Source: Hungatella sp. UBA5385 (GTDB lineage Bacteria > Bacillota > Clostridia > Lachnospirales > Lachnospiraceae). Taken from it: 64,000 nt of DNA. The notes below the pieces were generated by a model. That model saw only the letters and a list, made by a program, of their open reading frames with translations, had not been told where the DNA came from and searched no databases. The stretch's first letter is position 1. Each line of letters begins with the position of its first letter. Below, piece by piece: positions 24,905-34,653 of this stretch. Position numbers and translations under genes: made by a program. The stretch covers positions 359,338 to 423,337 of the forward strand of contig DHOR01000040.1 in NCBI GenBank assembly GCA_002409995.1, read 5' to 3'.

Positions 24905-27052
24905 CTAATCTTCCTCATCCTCAGCAGTCTCTGCCGGAATAAAGTCTATGGTCCTTAAAAGCTTATCAGTACCTGTAACACAGACACGTATGGACTGGCC
25001 CAGTTTGTAGACATTCTTCGTTTTTTCTCCCACCAGTTCATAATGCTCTCCATCAAAATGATAATAGTCATCGCGAAGCTCATTAATATGAACCAGTCCT
25101 TCTACAGTGTTAGGAAGCTCCACATAGAAACCCCAGCCTGTAATTCCGGATATCACACCTTCGAATTCTTCTCCAATGTGCTTTTCCATATACTGACATT
25201 TCTTTAATTTAATGGTCTCCCGCTCCGCTTCCTCTGCCCGTCTTTCCAGAGAAGAGGTCTGAGTGGCAACCTGAGGAAGAAGCTCTTCATAATGACCAAC
25301 CCTTTTTTCTCTCAGTCCGCCTCTTAGATTCTCCTTAATAATCCGGTGAATCTGAAGATCAGGATATCGTCTGATAGGGGAAGTGAAATGTGTATAATAC
25401 TTGGCTGCAAGACCGAAATGTCCGGTGTTATCCACAGTGTATTTTGCCTGCTTCATTGACCGCAGAGCAAGGCGGCTGATCAATGCCTCCTCCGGGCTGT
25501 CCTCCACTTTTACCAACAGCTTCTGCACTTCCTTAGGATAAACCTCTCCATTGCGAAAACGAATGGAATATCCGAAGTTGTTAATAAGAGTAGCCAGACC
25601 TCTCATTTTCTCAGGGTCCGGATTGTCATGGGTTCTGTATAGAAATGGAAGCTCCTGCCAGAAATAATCCTCTGCCACAGTTTCATTTGCCATAAGCATA
25701 AAATCCTCAATGATTTTCGTTGCAGCGTTACGCTCATAGGGTTTGATCTCAACAGGTATTCCCTTTTCATCTAAGATCACCTTAGTCTCAGGGAAGTCAA
25801 AGTCTATAGACCCTCTCTGTTTTCTCTTCTCTCTGAGAATATCAGCCAGTTCCTTCATCTGGTCAAACATAGGAACAAATGTTTCATACTCCTTACAAAG
25901 CTCTTCATCTTTATTTGTTATAATTCCATTAACTGCAGTGTAAGTCATACGGCGGTCCACATTTATCACAGTTTCTGCAATCCTGTGTCCTGTGACAACG
26001 CCCTGCTCATTAATTTCCATCATACAGCTTAAAGCCAGACGGTCTTCACCTTGATTTAAGGAGCAGATTCCATTGGACAGCTTATGAGGCAGCATGGGAA
26101 TCACCCTGTCTACCAGATAAACGCTGGTTCCCCGCTGTAATGCCTCCTGATCCAGCGGGCTGTTTTCTGTCACATAATTCGTAACATCAGCAATATGAAC
26201 ACCCAGAGTATAGATGTCACCTTTTTTAGATATAGTAATAGCATCATCAAGGTCCTTGGCATCCTCTCCGTCAATGGTAACTGTCATCAGCCCTGTCAGA
26301 TCAAGACGTCCCTTTTTCTCATCTTCCGAAACAGAATCGGATATTTTTTCCACCTGCTTCATAACATCCTCCGGAAATTCTTCCGGAAGCCCATAGGCTC
26401 TTACTATGGAGATAATATCAGTTCCAGGATCATTAACATGACCTAATATTTCCGTAATAACTCCTTCCGGCTTCTTATTATCTCCTCCGAAGTCCGTAAG
26501 CCTTACCACTACCTTATGGCCTGTCATAGCTCCCATATCTTTTCCCTGAGGAATAAAAACGTCCTTCCCGATTTTCTGATTATCAGGAATTACAAATCCA
26601 AAACTTTTACTCTTCTGATAAAATCCTATAATTTCCCGGTTTGCATGCTCCAGCACCCGGATAATTCTTCCTTCGGATCGTTTAGTGCCTTCTGCCTCAT
26701 GTTCAATCACTGCCATTACAGTATCTCCATGAAGGGCTCCACCTGTTTTATCCTCAGGTATAAATAAATCCCGCTCCATTCCTTCTACTGTAACAAAACC
26801 AAACCCTCTCTGATGGCCTGAAAATGTTCCTGTATAAGAGCTGATATCCGGTTTTCCATATTTACCTTTTTTAGAAATGCCTATCTTCCCCTCTGCCAGG
26901 AGACTATCCAGCACCTCTTTTAGCTCTTCCCTCTGATTCTTGGGAATATCAAGAAGAATCGCCAGTTCCTTCAGCTTCATAGGAACATAAGTATTGTCCC
27001 AAAACAGCTTAAGAAACATGGCTTTCCTCTCTATTAATTGTTCTTCTGTCAT
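24905..27052 (-). CDS. rnr: Ribonuclease R
   Basis: A 715-residue 3'-5' exoribonuclease of the RNase II family: N-terminal helix-turn-helix and cold-shock domains (about 1-220), the RNB catalytic domain with metal ligands in DGEDAKDLDDAITI, and a C-terminal S1 domain (FEGVISGITGWGFYVELPN). It degrades structured RNA and works with SmpB/tmRNA in trans-translation. The frame has an ATG four codons earlier, but GAGG stands six bases before the one at 27052. The tail is acidic (AEDEED), not the Lys-rich tail of enterobacterial RNase R. Confidence 0.95.
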   Translation of the reverse strand: MTEEQLIERKAMFLKLFWDNTYVPMKLKELAILLDIPKNQREELKEVLDSLLAEGKIGISKKGKYGKPDISSYTGTFSGHQRGFGFVTVEGMERDLFIPEDKTGGALHGDTVMAVIEHEAEGTKRSEGRIIRVLEHANREIIGFYQKSKSFGFVIPDNQKIGKDVFIPQGKDMGAMTGHKVVVRLTDFGGDNKKPEGVITEILGHVNDPGTDIISIVRAYGLPEEFPEDVMKQVEKISDSVSEDEKKGRLDLTGLMTVTIDGEDAKDLDDAITISKKGDIYTLGVHIADVTNYVTENSPLDQEALQRGTSVYLVDRVIPMLPHKLSNGICSLNQGEDRLALSCMMEINEQGVVTGHRIAETVINVDRRMTYTAVNGIITNKDEELCKEYETFVPMFDQMKELADILREKRKQRGSIDFDFPETKVILDEKGIPVEIKPYERNAATKIIEDFMLMANETVAEDYFWQELPFLYRTHDNPDPEKMRGLATLINNFGYSIRFRNGEVYPKEVQKLLVKVEDSPEEALISRLALRSMKQAKYTVDNTGHFGLAAKYYTHFTSPIRRYPDLQIHRIIKENLRGGLREKRVGHYEELLPQVATQTSSLERRAEEAERETIKLKKCQYMEKHIGEEFEGVISGITGWGFYVELPNTVEGLVHINELRDDYYHFDGEHYELVGEKTKNVYKLGQSIRVCVTGTDKLLRTIDFIPAETAEDEED

Positions 27053-27146
27053 ATTTTTCCTCATTTCTGATTTATTATTTTCTATCTTTTCTATTCATTA
27101 TCTGCATTTTTTCAGAAGGTATTACAAAACTCTATCTTATCAAATG

Positions 27147-27196
27147 AAAAACACTCTTGTCCAGTCAGGTTATAAGAGTTCCTGCCACAAGAGTGT
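27147..27196 (-). terminator. Intrinsic terminator or attenuator between secG and rnr
   Basis: ACACTCTTGT pairs with ACAAGAGTGT (10 bp), with an inner CAGG/CCTG pairing, followed by TTTT on the minus strand. It starts 8 bp after the secG stop, so rnr needs read-through or its own promoter. Confidence 0.75.
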
Positions 27197-27203
27197 CTAA
27201 TCA

Positions 27204-27434
27204 TTATATATTCAGATTCAATACTAATGCAAGAATAAAAAACAGGATTGCACCGTACTTAGTGAATTTCTCCAGATTACCTTCCATGGAACGTGCTTTG
27301 TTTTTGCCCCAGTAAGAATCTGCCATACCGCCGATGGTTCCCAGTCCCTGCTGTTTTCCTTCCTGCAGTAAGATGATTGCTGATAAAACAACACATATAA
27401 GAACAAATATTATTGACAAAATAATTCTGATCAT
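27204..27434 (-). CDS. secG: Preprotein translocase subunit SecG
   Basis: A 76-residue membrane protein of the SecYEG channel. Two membrane helices (residues about 2-20 and 56-74) flank the conserved LLQEGKQQGLGTIGG loop. A GTG four codons upstream is part of the AGGAGGTG ribosome site, so the ATG at 27434 is the start. The secG-rnr-smpB order is usual in Bacillota. Confidence 0.95.
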   Translation of the reverse strand: MIRIILSIIFVLICVVLSAIILLQEGKQQGLGTIGGMADSYWGKNKARSMEGNLEKFTKYGAILFFILALVLNLNI

Positions 27435-27496
27435 GTTTTTTTCCACCTCCTATAGTCAAACATGGTAATCATACCATATTTATTTTATAAATACAA

Positions 27497-28765
27497 CTAT
27501 ATTTTTGTTGAGACAGAACGATTTTTCCCAAAAATTTCCTCAATTCTTAAAAGCTCATTATATTTTGCTGTATATTCTCCTCTGTTTGGAGCGCCGATTT
27601 TTATATAGTCAACAGACAGAGCCGCTGCTATATCAGACAAAAACATATCCTCTGTCTCACCGGAGCAGAAGGATAGAATGGTCTTTAGTCCCTGACGTTT
27701 TGCCTGATCCACTGCTTCAATTGTTTTGGTTACAGTGCCTGCCTGGCTCATATGAATCACAGCTCCATTGACTGCCTGTTTCCTGCCTCCCTCTGCGATT
27801 CTTTCTGCATCAGAATGAAACAGATCATCTCCTGCTAACACACAGCGGTTCCCCAGCACTTTATTCATCTGCCCGTAACCTTCCCAGTCATTTTCCCACA
27901 GCACGTCCTCCAGATAGCAGACAAAAAATCCATCAATCAATCTAAGACAATAGGATATCATATCCCTGCTATCACGCTCAATGGTAACCCCTCGCATCCT
28001 GCTTTCCTTTGGAAAGGAGTAGACTCCGTTGTCTGTTTCATAAAGAGCTCCGGCACCTGCATCAATGGCAAGCATCACATCCTTGCCAGGCTTATATCCG
28101 CTTACTTGAATTGCTTCTATAAGAGACTGGAGCACCTGCTCAGAATTCAGCACAGGCGGCCGAAATCCGCCTTTTTCATCTACAGTATCTGCATAACCGC
28201 TGATTGCCAAAATCCTTTTTAATGTGTGATAAATCTCTGCTCCCATATAAAGCCCTTCTTTCAGGCTATTGGCACCAACAGGCACTACCATAAATTCCGC
28301 CATGTCTGCAGCGTTTTCCTCTTTGCCGCCTCCGCTTATCATATGGATCATAGGAACCGGCAGTCTGCAGACAGAGCTTCCGCCCAGATATCTGTATAAA
28401 GGCAGGTGAAGCCCTGCCCCTGCAGCCCTTGCAGCAGCCATGGAAACAGCCAGAGCAGCCCGCTTCTTAACTTTTAAATCAACTTCTATTGCTCCTGCGT
28501 CAACCATATCCTGTTTTCCGATTTCCTCTTCCAACAGCTTATCAATATAATTCTGGTCAGTGGCATCTTCAAAAAGAATAGCCTCTGAGAGACAGTAATT
28601 GATGAAGTCAGAAGCTCCATTTACATCCGTTATCCCGTCTGAAGGTGCTGCCGCTCTGCCATGAGCACCATTTTCCAGAATTACCTCCGCTTCTATTGTT
28701 AAATTTCCTGTTCCATCAAAAATTTCTCTTCCTGTTACTTCTATAATATTCAGTCCTGCGGTCAT
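27497..28765 (-). CDS. Enolase-superfamily paralogue lacking key catalytic residues
   Basis: A 422-residue protein alignable end to end with enolase (phosphopyruvate hydratase): GREIFDGTGNLTIEAEV, YRYLGGSSVCRLPVPMIHMI, MVVPVGANSLKEGL, GDDLF, SGETED and YNELLRIEEIFG. The Mg ligands are kept (Asp235, Glu286, Asp313). By comparison with yeast enolase, the catalytic Glu211 is Lys198, Lys345 is His338, His159 is Lys148, His373 is Phe366, Arg374 is Cys367, and the Ser39 loop is altered. It is therefore unlikely to be the working glycolytic enolase. The start is the ATG at 28765, eight bases after AAGGAGA. Automatic annotation would probably call it eno. Confidence 0.85.
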   Translation of the reverse strand: MTAGLNIIEVTGREIFDGTGNLTIEAEVILENGAHGRAAAPSDGITDVNGASDFINYCLSEAILFEDATDQNYIDKLLEEEIGKQDMVDAGAIEVDLKVKKRAALAVSMAAARAAGAGLHLPLYRYLGGSSVCRLPVPMIHMISGGGKEENAADMAEFMVVPVGANSLKEGLYMGAEIYHTLKRILAISGYADTVDEKGGFRPPVLNSEQVLQSLIEAIQVSGYKPGKDVMLAIDAGAGALYETDNGVYSFPKESRMRGVTIERDSRDMISYCLRLIDGFFVCYLEDVLWENDWEGYGQMNKVLGNRCVLAGDDLFHSDAERIAEGGRKQAVNGAVIHMSQAGTVTKTIEAVDQAKRQGLKTILSFCSGETEDMFLSDIAAALSVDYIKIGAPNRGEYTAKYNELLRIEEIFGKNRSVSTKI

Positions 28766-28841
28766 GAACATGTCTCCTTACTTGTAATACTACTATATTA
28801 TTGTAAGGATAGACAAGTGTGCGCAGTTTATACATTTTTTA

Positions 28842-28886
28842 AAAATGGGGTTCGACCCTTTGTATCAAAGGGTCGAACCCCATTTT
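28842..28886. repeat. Palindromic repeat copy 3 (GGTTCGACCC family)
   Basis: Arms 28842-28862 and 28866-28886 around a TAT loop. It lies between the enolase-like gene and pheT, both on the minus strand, and so follows the pheT stop codon as a terminator would. Confidence 0.9.
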
Positions 28887-28924
28887 AAAATTTTGGAACA
28901 ATTCCAACAATTAAAACAATTTAA

Positions 28925-31345
28925 TTAAGCACGCAATTCAATACCCAATCCCTGTAAACCGTTTAAAATCTTCTTCATCACGGTACTAACCTCCTGGTCT
29001 TCCAGGGTATGGTCTTTGGAACGGAAGGTAATAGAATATGCCACAGATTTAAAGCCAGCCAGAATCTGAGATCCTTCATAGATATCAAACAGTTCATAGC
29101 TCTCTAAAATCTTGCCTCCACGCTGCTCAATCACCTGTTCAATCTGTCCAACTAAAATATCTTTTGGAACAACCATGCTCAAGTCTCTTGTTACAGCAGG
29201 ATATTTTGCAATTCCGGTGTATTTTCTGTCAAATGTTGTTAATGGAAGTACTGCAGGCATATCAAGCACTGCAATATAAGCTCTGTCACCAATCTTATAA
29301 TTATCTGCAACTGCAGGATGAACCTCTCCCAAATAGCCGATAGTCACATTATCATAAATAATGTGTGCCTGTCTTCCAGGATGAAGGAATGGCATCTTCT
29401 CTTCTGGATTGTAGTGTGGTCTGTTGTCCATACCTACTTTACTGAAGAACTCCTCCACAACTCCCTTCATATCGAAGAAATCGCCATCTCCATACATTGC
29501 CAGTGTAAACTGTACACGCTCATCCGGAAGCTCCTTTAGCGGAAGTGTTTTTGGAAGATAGATGTTAGCCAGTTCGTAAAGGCGGACATTTTTGTTGCGG
29601 CGGTTATAGTTGGTGGACAGAGATGTCAGTATACCATGAAGAGGTGTTGTTTTCATAATGCTGAAATCCTCTCCCAGCGGGTTCTGAATAGGAACTGCCA
29701 TACGCAGCGGACTGTCCTCCGGAATTAAGAGACGGTCATATACCTTCGGACTTTCAAAGGAATATGTCATTCCCTGAGAGAAGCCGCAGAATTCAGCAAC
29801 CTGACGGGCAATGGCTTCCACTCTTAATTTATAAGGAAGTTTTCCAGTTGTAGCCTGACCAGATGGCAGGGAAACAGGAATCTTGTCATAACCGAAGAAA
29901 CGTGCCACCTCTTCTGCCAGATCAGCCATACGGTCAATATCCTGACGGAAGGTTGGAATAATCACTTCATTTGTGCTCTCATCATAACCTAAGTCCAGCT
30001 TTTTGAAATAAGAGATCATTGTTTCTGGAGCAATTTCTGTACCAAGAAGCTTATTGATCTTCTCAGGCTCAAAAGGCATTCTCTTCTCCACCCGTTTCTC
30101 AGGGTAAATGTCGATCATTCCGCCTACTACCTCACCTGCACCAAGCTCTTCAATCAGCTGACATGCGCGGTTGACTGCTTCTTCTGCAAGATTTGGATCA
30201 AGACCCTTTTCGTATTTGCCGGAAGCCTCAGTACGAAGCCCAACCTTTTTGGAGGAAAGACGGATATTGGTTCCATCAAAACATGCGGATTCAAATACCA
30301 TTGTTTTTACATCATCTTTGATTTTGGAGTTTTCACCGCCCATAATACCTGCGATTCCCACTTCCTTTTCACCGTCATTGATCATTAAAATGGTGCTGTC
30401 AAGCTTTCTGTCCTGACCATCAAGAGTCTGGAATACATCACCTTCCTTTGCGCATTTTACAATGATTTCATGACCTGCCAGAGTGTCATAATCAAATGCG
30501 TGCATTGGCTGTCCATACTCTTCCATAACATAGTTTGTAATATCAACAATGTTGCTGATTGGACGGATTCCGCAGGCTGCAAGGCGTCTCTGCATCCATT
30601 CCGGAGAAGGAGCAAGTTTAATATTCTTAACCATTCTTGCACAGTAGCGAGGGCAAAGCTCATTGTTTTCTACGGATATTTTCAGATAATCGTGAATATC
30701 CTCGTTGTTTCCTGTTGCGGTTACTACAGGAGGTGTATATGGCTTATTAAATGCTGCTGCTGCCTCTCTTGCAATACCGATGACACTGAAGCAGTCCACA
30801 CGGTTTGAAGTAATTTCATATTCAAATACTGTATCACGAAGTCCCAGAAGCTCAATTGCATCAGCACCAACTGCTGTATCCTCAGGCAGAATGTAAATTC
30901 CGTCTTCCGGCGCATTGGGATACATTTCCTTAGAAGAACCTAACTCTTCAATGGAACACATCATGCCGCAGGATTCGATTCCACGTAATTTCCCTTTTTT
31001 GATTTTAATACCATTTTCAGGAAGTGCACTGCCGTCATGACCGCCTGCAACGCTTCCTCCGTCCAGTACAACAGGAATCTTATCGCCTTCTTTTACATTA
31101 GGGGCGCCGGTTACAATCTGTACTGTCTCTGATCCTACATTTACCTGGCAGACAATCAGTTTATCTGCATCAGGGTGGCGCTCAATCTTTAAAATCTCGC
31201 CAACTACAATTTTATCTAAATTCTTATCCAGGCATTCATAACCCTCTACCTTGGTTCCGATTAAAGTCATCACATCGGTATATTCCTGAGGGTTGGTTTC
31301 CAGTCCTGGAACATATGCTTTGATCCATGATAATGGTGTATTCAT
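28925..31345 (-). CDS. pheT: Phenylalanyl-tRNA synthetase beta subunit PheT
   Basis: An 806-residue beta chain of the (alpha-beta)2 enzyme. The tRNA-binding domain lies at about 40-150 (KIERHPDADKLIVCQV), the B3/B4 editing domain at about 215-395, B5 at about 405-475, and the FDX-ACB anticodon-binding domain at the end (KYPAVTRDLSMVVPKD). It follows pheS by 20 bp, in the same T-box-controlled transcript. Confidence 0.97.
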   Translation of the reverse strand: MNTPLSWIKAYVPGLETNPQEYTDVMTLIGTKVEGYECLDKNLDKIVVGEILKIERHPDADKLIVCQVNVGSETVQIVTGAPNVKEGDKIPVVLDGGSVAGGHDGSALPENGIKIKKGKLRGIESCGMMCSIEELGSSKEMYPNAPEDGIYILPEDTAVGADAIELLGLRDTVFEYEITSNRVDCFSVIGIAREAAAAFNKPYTPPVVTATGNNEDIHDYLKISVENNELCPRYCARMVKNIKLAPSPEWMQRRLAACGIRPISNIVDITNYVMEEYGQPMHAFDYDTLAGHEIIVKCAKEGDVFQTLDGQDRKLDSTILMINDGEKEVGIAGIMGGENSKIKDDVKTMVFESACFDGTNIRLSSKKVGLRTEASGKYEKGLDPNLAEEAVNRACQLIEELGAGEVVGGMIDIYPEKRVEKRMPFEPEKINKLLGTEIAPETMISYFKKLDLGYDESTNEVIIPTFRQDIDRMADLAEEVARFFGYDKIPVSLPSGQATTGKLPYKLRVEAIARQVAEFCGFSQGMTYSFESPKVYDRLLIPEDSPLRMAVPIQNPLGEDFSIMKTTPLHGILTSLSTNYNRRNKNVRLYELANIYLPKTLPLKELPDERVQFTLAMYGDGDFFDMKGVVEEFFSKVGMDNRPHYNPEEKMPFLHPGRQAHIIYDNVTIGYLGEVHPAVADNYKIGDRAYIAVLDMPAVLPLTTFDRKYTGIAKYPAVTRDLSMVVPKDILVGQIEQVIEQRGGKILESYELFDIYEGSQILAGFKSVAYSITFRSKDHTLEDQEVSTVMKKILNGLQGLGIELRA

Positions 31346-31365
31346 GATTTACTCTCCCTTTCTGT

Positions 31366-32385
31366 TTAGAACTGTTTTAAGAATCTGATGTCATTTTCAT
31401 ACAGCAGTCTCATATCATCGATTTCGTATTTTAACAGAGCAATTCTTTCAAGGCCTACGCCAAATGCAAAGCCTGAGTACTCTTCCGGATCGATATTACA
31501 CATTTCAAGAACGTGTGGGTGAACCATACCGCAGCCCAGAATCTCAATCCAGCCAGAACCTTTACAGAAACGGCAGCCTTTGCCCTGACATTTGAAACAG
31601 CTGACATCAACCTCAGCGCTTGGCTCTGTAAATGGGAAATGATGAGGACGGAATTTTACTTTAGTTTCCTCTCCAAACAGCTCTTTTGCAAATTCAGCAA
31701 GAGTTCCCTTTAAATCTGCAAATGTTACATTTTTATCAATAACCAAACCTTCAATCTGATGGAAGGTAGGGGAATGAGTTGCATCCACCTCATCAGAACG
31801 GAATACACGGCCTGGAGCTATCATACGAATTGGCAGTTTGCCTTCTTCCATAGTACGAACCTGAACAGGAGAAGTCTGGCTTCTTAAGACAATGTTCTCA
31901 TTAATATAAAATGTATCCTGCTCATCTCTTGCCGGATGGTTCTTTGGAGTATTCAGCTTCTCAAAGTTGTACAAATCATACTCCACTTCAGGACCTTCCA
32001 CCACTTCATACCCCATGCCTATGAAGATTCTCTCAACTTCTTCCTGAGCAATGGTGTTGGGATGGCTGTGACCTACATTATTTCTCTTAGCAGGAAGAGT
32101 CACGTCAATGACTTCACGTTTCATCTGCTCTTCTCTTGCTCTTACTGCCAGCACCTTCTTCGCTTCTTCCAGCCTGCCTTCAATGGCTGCTCTGGCATCA
32201 TTGACCATCTGACCTACTTTAGGACGGTCCTCTGGAGCAACATCCTTCATACTTTTCAGTACACTGGTCAGTTCCCCCTTCTTGCCCAGATATGCAACCC
32301 GGATACTCTCTAGTTTATCCAGTGCATCAGAAGCTTCGATCTGCTTCAAGGCTTCTTCTTTGATTTTTTCTAATTGATCCTTCAT
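31366..32385 (-). CDS. pheS: Phenylalanyl-tRNA synthetase alpha subunit PheS
   Basis: A 339-residue class II synthetase subunit: an N-terminal coiled coil that grips tRNA(Phe), then motif 1 to motif 3, with FRSDEVDATHSPTFHQIEGL, CFKCQGKGCRFCKGSGW and the motif 3 Arg in GFAFGVGLERIALLKY. The frame extends ten codons upstream, but the second of two adjacent ATGs (32385) is six bases from AGGAG. It is preceded by a T-box leader and a palindromic repeat. Confidence 0.97.
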   Translation of the reverse strand: MKDQLEKIKEEALKQIEASDALDKLESIRVAYLGKKGELTSVLKSMKDVAPEDRPKVGQMVNDARAAIEGRLEEAKKVLAVRAREEQMKREVIDVTLPAKRNNVGHSHPNTIAQEEVERIFIGMGYEVVEGPEVEYDLYNFEKLNTPKNHPARDEQDTFYINENIVLRSQTSPVQVRTMEEGKLPIRMIAPGRVFRSDEVDATHSPTFHQIEGLVIDKNVTFADLKGTLAEFAKELFGEETKVKFRPHHFPFTEPSAEVDVSCFKCQGKGCRFCKGSGWIEILGCGMVHPHVLEMCNIDPEEYSGFAFGVGLERIALLKYEIDDMRLLYENDIRFLKQF

Positions 32386-32427
32386 CATGCTCTCCTTTTC
32401 TTTCAATTGTTTCAATTGTTTGAAAAA

Positions 32428-32478
32428 TTAAAAATGGGGTTCGACCCTTTGCATCAAAGGGTCGAACCCCATTTTTAA
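32428..32478. repeat. Palindromic repeat copy 4, inside the pheS leader
   Basis: Arms 32428-32451 and 32455-32478 around a CAT loop (TAT in the other copies). It lies between the T-box terminator (ending near 32480) and the pheS start, so read-through transcripts must pass a second very stable hairpin about 40 nt before the start codon. Confidence 0.9.
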
Positions 32479-32479
32479 A

Positions 32480-32777
32480 AAAATAAAAGTCCGCCCCTGA
32501 AAAGGGACGAACTTATTCGCGGTACCACCCTGATTCCTGTGAAATTCATATTCACAGACACTCGGCGCACGTAACGTGTACGGGAACGTCATGACTTACT
32601 TGCCGATCACTTAAAAACATAGATACTAAGTTCTCGGGTTCTGCCATGCTGCTACAGTGGGAAATTCGATTGCTGGTTTGAACTTAAAAGGGCTTACAGC
32701 CGGTGGCCCCTTCTCTCTGAAAGAAAACAAGAATCTACTAACACCTTCATTGCATTTGCTTTTTATTTGTTGCATTA
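32480..32777 (-). ncRNA. T-box riboswitch leader of pheST (tRNA-Phe sensing)
   Basis: The antiterminator core GGGTGGTACCGCG is at 32518-32530 on the minus strand; its UGGU pairs with the uncharged 3' end of tRNA(Phe). The competing terminator is at 32487-32514 (AAGTTCG-CCCT with AGGG-CGGACTT), followed by TTTTATTTTTTT. A UUC phenylalanine codon at 32661-32663 is the likely specifier. Uncharged tRNA(Phe) should favour read-through into pheST. Together with repeat copy 4 and the promoter this fills the 476-bp gap 32386-32861. Confidence 0.93.
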
Positions 32778-32783
32778 AAACAC

Positions 32784-32812
32784 ATTCTAACGGCTTAAAT
32801 CAGAAATGTCAA
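32784..32812 (-). promoter_or_regulatory. Sigma-A promoter of the pheST T-box operon
   Basis: Minus strand: -35 TTGACA (32807-32812), 17-bp spacer, -10 TAGAAT (32784-32789). The start near 32777 gives a leader of about 390 nt before pheS. Confidence 0.85.
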
Positions 32813-32861
32813 GCCATTTATCAAAATTTTACGGTTAGGATACGCCCTAAAGATACCTTCC

Positions 32862-34637
32862 TTATGACACATACTGGCTTGCCTGCATCTGAAACATCTC
32901 AGAATATTTTCCATTGAGGCTAACCAGTTCATCGTGATTTCCGTCCTCAATAATACTGCCGTCTTCCAGGAAAATAATACGCTGACAGAATTTACAGCTG
33001 GAAAGCCGATGAGAAATATAAACCACTGTATGATTTTCCATCATATCATGGAAACGCTCATATACCTCTAATTCTGCATAAGGGTCCAGAGCAGCCGTTG
33101 GCTCATCCAACACAATAACCGATGCATTTTTATACAAAGCTCTGGCAATTGCCAGTTTTTGCAGCTCTCCCCCTGAGAATTCAGTTCCATTATTATCAAA
33201 TCTTTTTCCAACATTGGTGTTAATGCCCTGAGGCAGTGACTGTACCTTCTCCTCCAATCCGGATTTTTCCAGAGCAAGTGTCAGCTGCTTTTCTATGACC
33301 TTTTCACCAGAGGTCACATTGTCCTCAATGCTGAATTCAAAAGTCTTAAAGTCCTGAAATACCACTGACAGCAAATCTCTGTAATGTGCAATATCAATGG
33401 AATTAATATCAATGCCATTAATCAGAATATTGCCGGAGGTTGGCTGAAACAATCTGGATAAAAGCTTGATAATGGTTGTTTTACCTGCACCATTTCTGCC
33501 TACTATAGAGAGACTTTCCCCTTGTCTCAGCTTAAAGCTGACATCTTTAAGGACTTCACGTTCCGTTCCCGGGTAACAAAAAGATACATGTTTAAACTCC
33601 AGAACTCCATTGTCCAAATCAACATCTTTTCGCCCTTCGATTCCAGTCTCTACAGGCAGTTCTTCCAATTGGACAAATTCCTCCAGATAACGGCAGTCCT
33701 GCCGTAATTGTATGAAAATATTCAGTATTTTTGCTGTAGAATCAGAGAAGGTACTGGCTGCTCTGATGTACATGGTAAAGCTTCCGATGGTTGCATCATA
33801 AAGTATTGACTTCACACCAATGTATCCATAGGTAAATGCACTTCTAAATGCTTCTAAAATCCTGGATTGACCGTCAAACTTACCTTTTAATACGCTGGCA
33901 CGTTTTTTAAAGGTAAAGATTCTGTCATCACATTCATTGTTGCGCTTCATTAATAATGGATGAAGCTGAAAAATCCGTATGTCCTTAGCCGCGCTAAAAT
34001 CCTCCACCAAACCATAGTAATACATAAAGAAACGATTCATAGTGGAGTTTTCTTTCTGTATCAAGATATCCTTTTTCTGATACTCTTTATTAAGAAAAAC
34101 AATAACTGTTGTAGGAATCAGCACAACAATCAGACTAATGATATCAAAACTAATTAAAATGCAGAGGGAACCAATGGCTGTTATCAAATATTTTAACATA
34201 TCCGGCAAATAATGAACCATAAAATAGTGTGTTGCTCTTTCTCTAATTGGCATCATAGCTCTGTCTTTTAACTCTATGTATTTGGGATCTTCCAGATTCT
34301 TATATTCCACTCCCATATTATGACTGCCAATATCAGCTTCAAAGCCTATCATTACATCTCTGGTAGTGACATTCATATACCGTTTCAAGCCGCTTGTGAT
34401 CATAGACAGAATAAGTCCTATGAGCACAGCAATTAATACATAGGCTGCCAGCAGAGAAATCCTTTTCTCTCCCATCATCTCATCTATCATATATTTAGGG
34501 AAAAGGATTGTGATAAAGGGTATCATAGCTCCAAGAAAAGACTCCGCAGTGGAGGCCATAACATAACTTGGAGAGGCTTTCCATACACGTTTTATAAAGA
34601 ACTTCAGAATATACATTTCTTTTAATAAACTTTTCAT
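32862..34637 (-). CDS. ABC exporter half-transporter (membrane plus ATPase domains), partner of the next gene
   Basis: A 591-residue fused exporter: a six-helix membrane domain (about 20-310) and an ATPase domain with Walker A GRNGAGKTT, signature FSGGELQK, Walker B VIVLDEPTAALD with the catalytic Glu, and the switch HRLSS. The start is the ATG at 34637 after a GGGGG site; a TTG one codon upstream is less likely. It begins 14 bp after its partner ends. The two ATPase domains are both canonical. The substrate (peptide or drug) cannot be told. Confidence 0.93.
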   Translation of the reverse strand: MKSLLKEMYILKFFIKRVWKASPSYVMASTAESFLGAMIPFITILFPKYMIDEMMGEKRISLLAAYVLIAVLIGLILSMITSGLKRYMNVTTRDVMIGFEADIGSHNMGVEYKNLEDPKYIELKDRAMMPIRERATHYFMVHYLPDMLKYLITAIGSLCILISFDIISLIVVLIPTTVIVFLNKEYQKKDILIQKENSTMNRFFMYYYGLVEDFSAAKDIRIFQLHPLLMKRNNECDDRIFTFKKRASVLKGKFDGQSRILEAFRSAFTYGYIGVKSILYDATIGSFTMYIRAASTFSDSTAKILNIFIQLRQDCRYLEEFVQLEELPVETGIEGRKDVDLDNGVLEFKHVSFCYPGTEREVLKDVSFKLRQGESLSIVGRNGAGKTTIIKLLSRLFQPTSGNILINGIDINSIDIAHYRDLLSVVFQDFKTFEFSIEDNVTSGEKVIEKQLTLALEKSGLEEKVQSLPQGINTNVGKRFDNNGTEFSGGELQKLAIARALYKNASVIVLDEPTAALDPYAELEVYERFHDMMENHTVVYISHRLSSCKFCQRIIFLEDGSIIEDGNHDELVSLNGKYSEMFQMQASQYVS

Positions 34638-34653
34638 CAATCACTTCCCCCTC

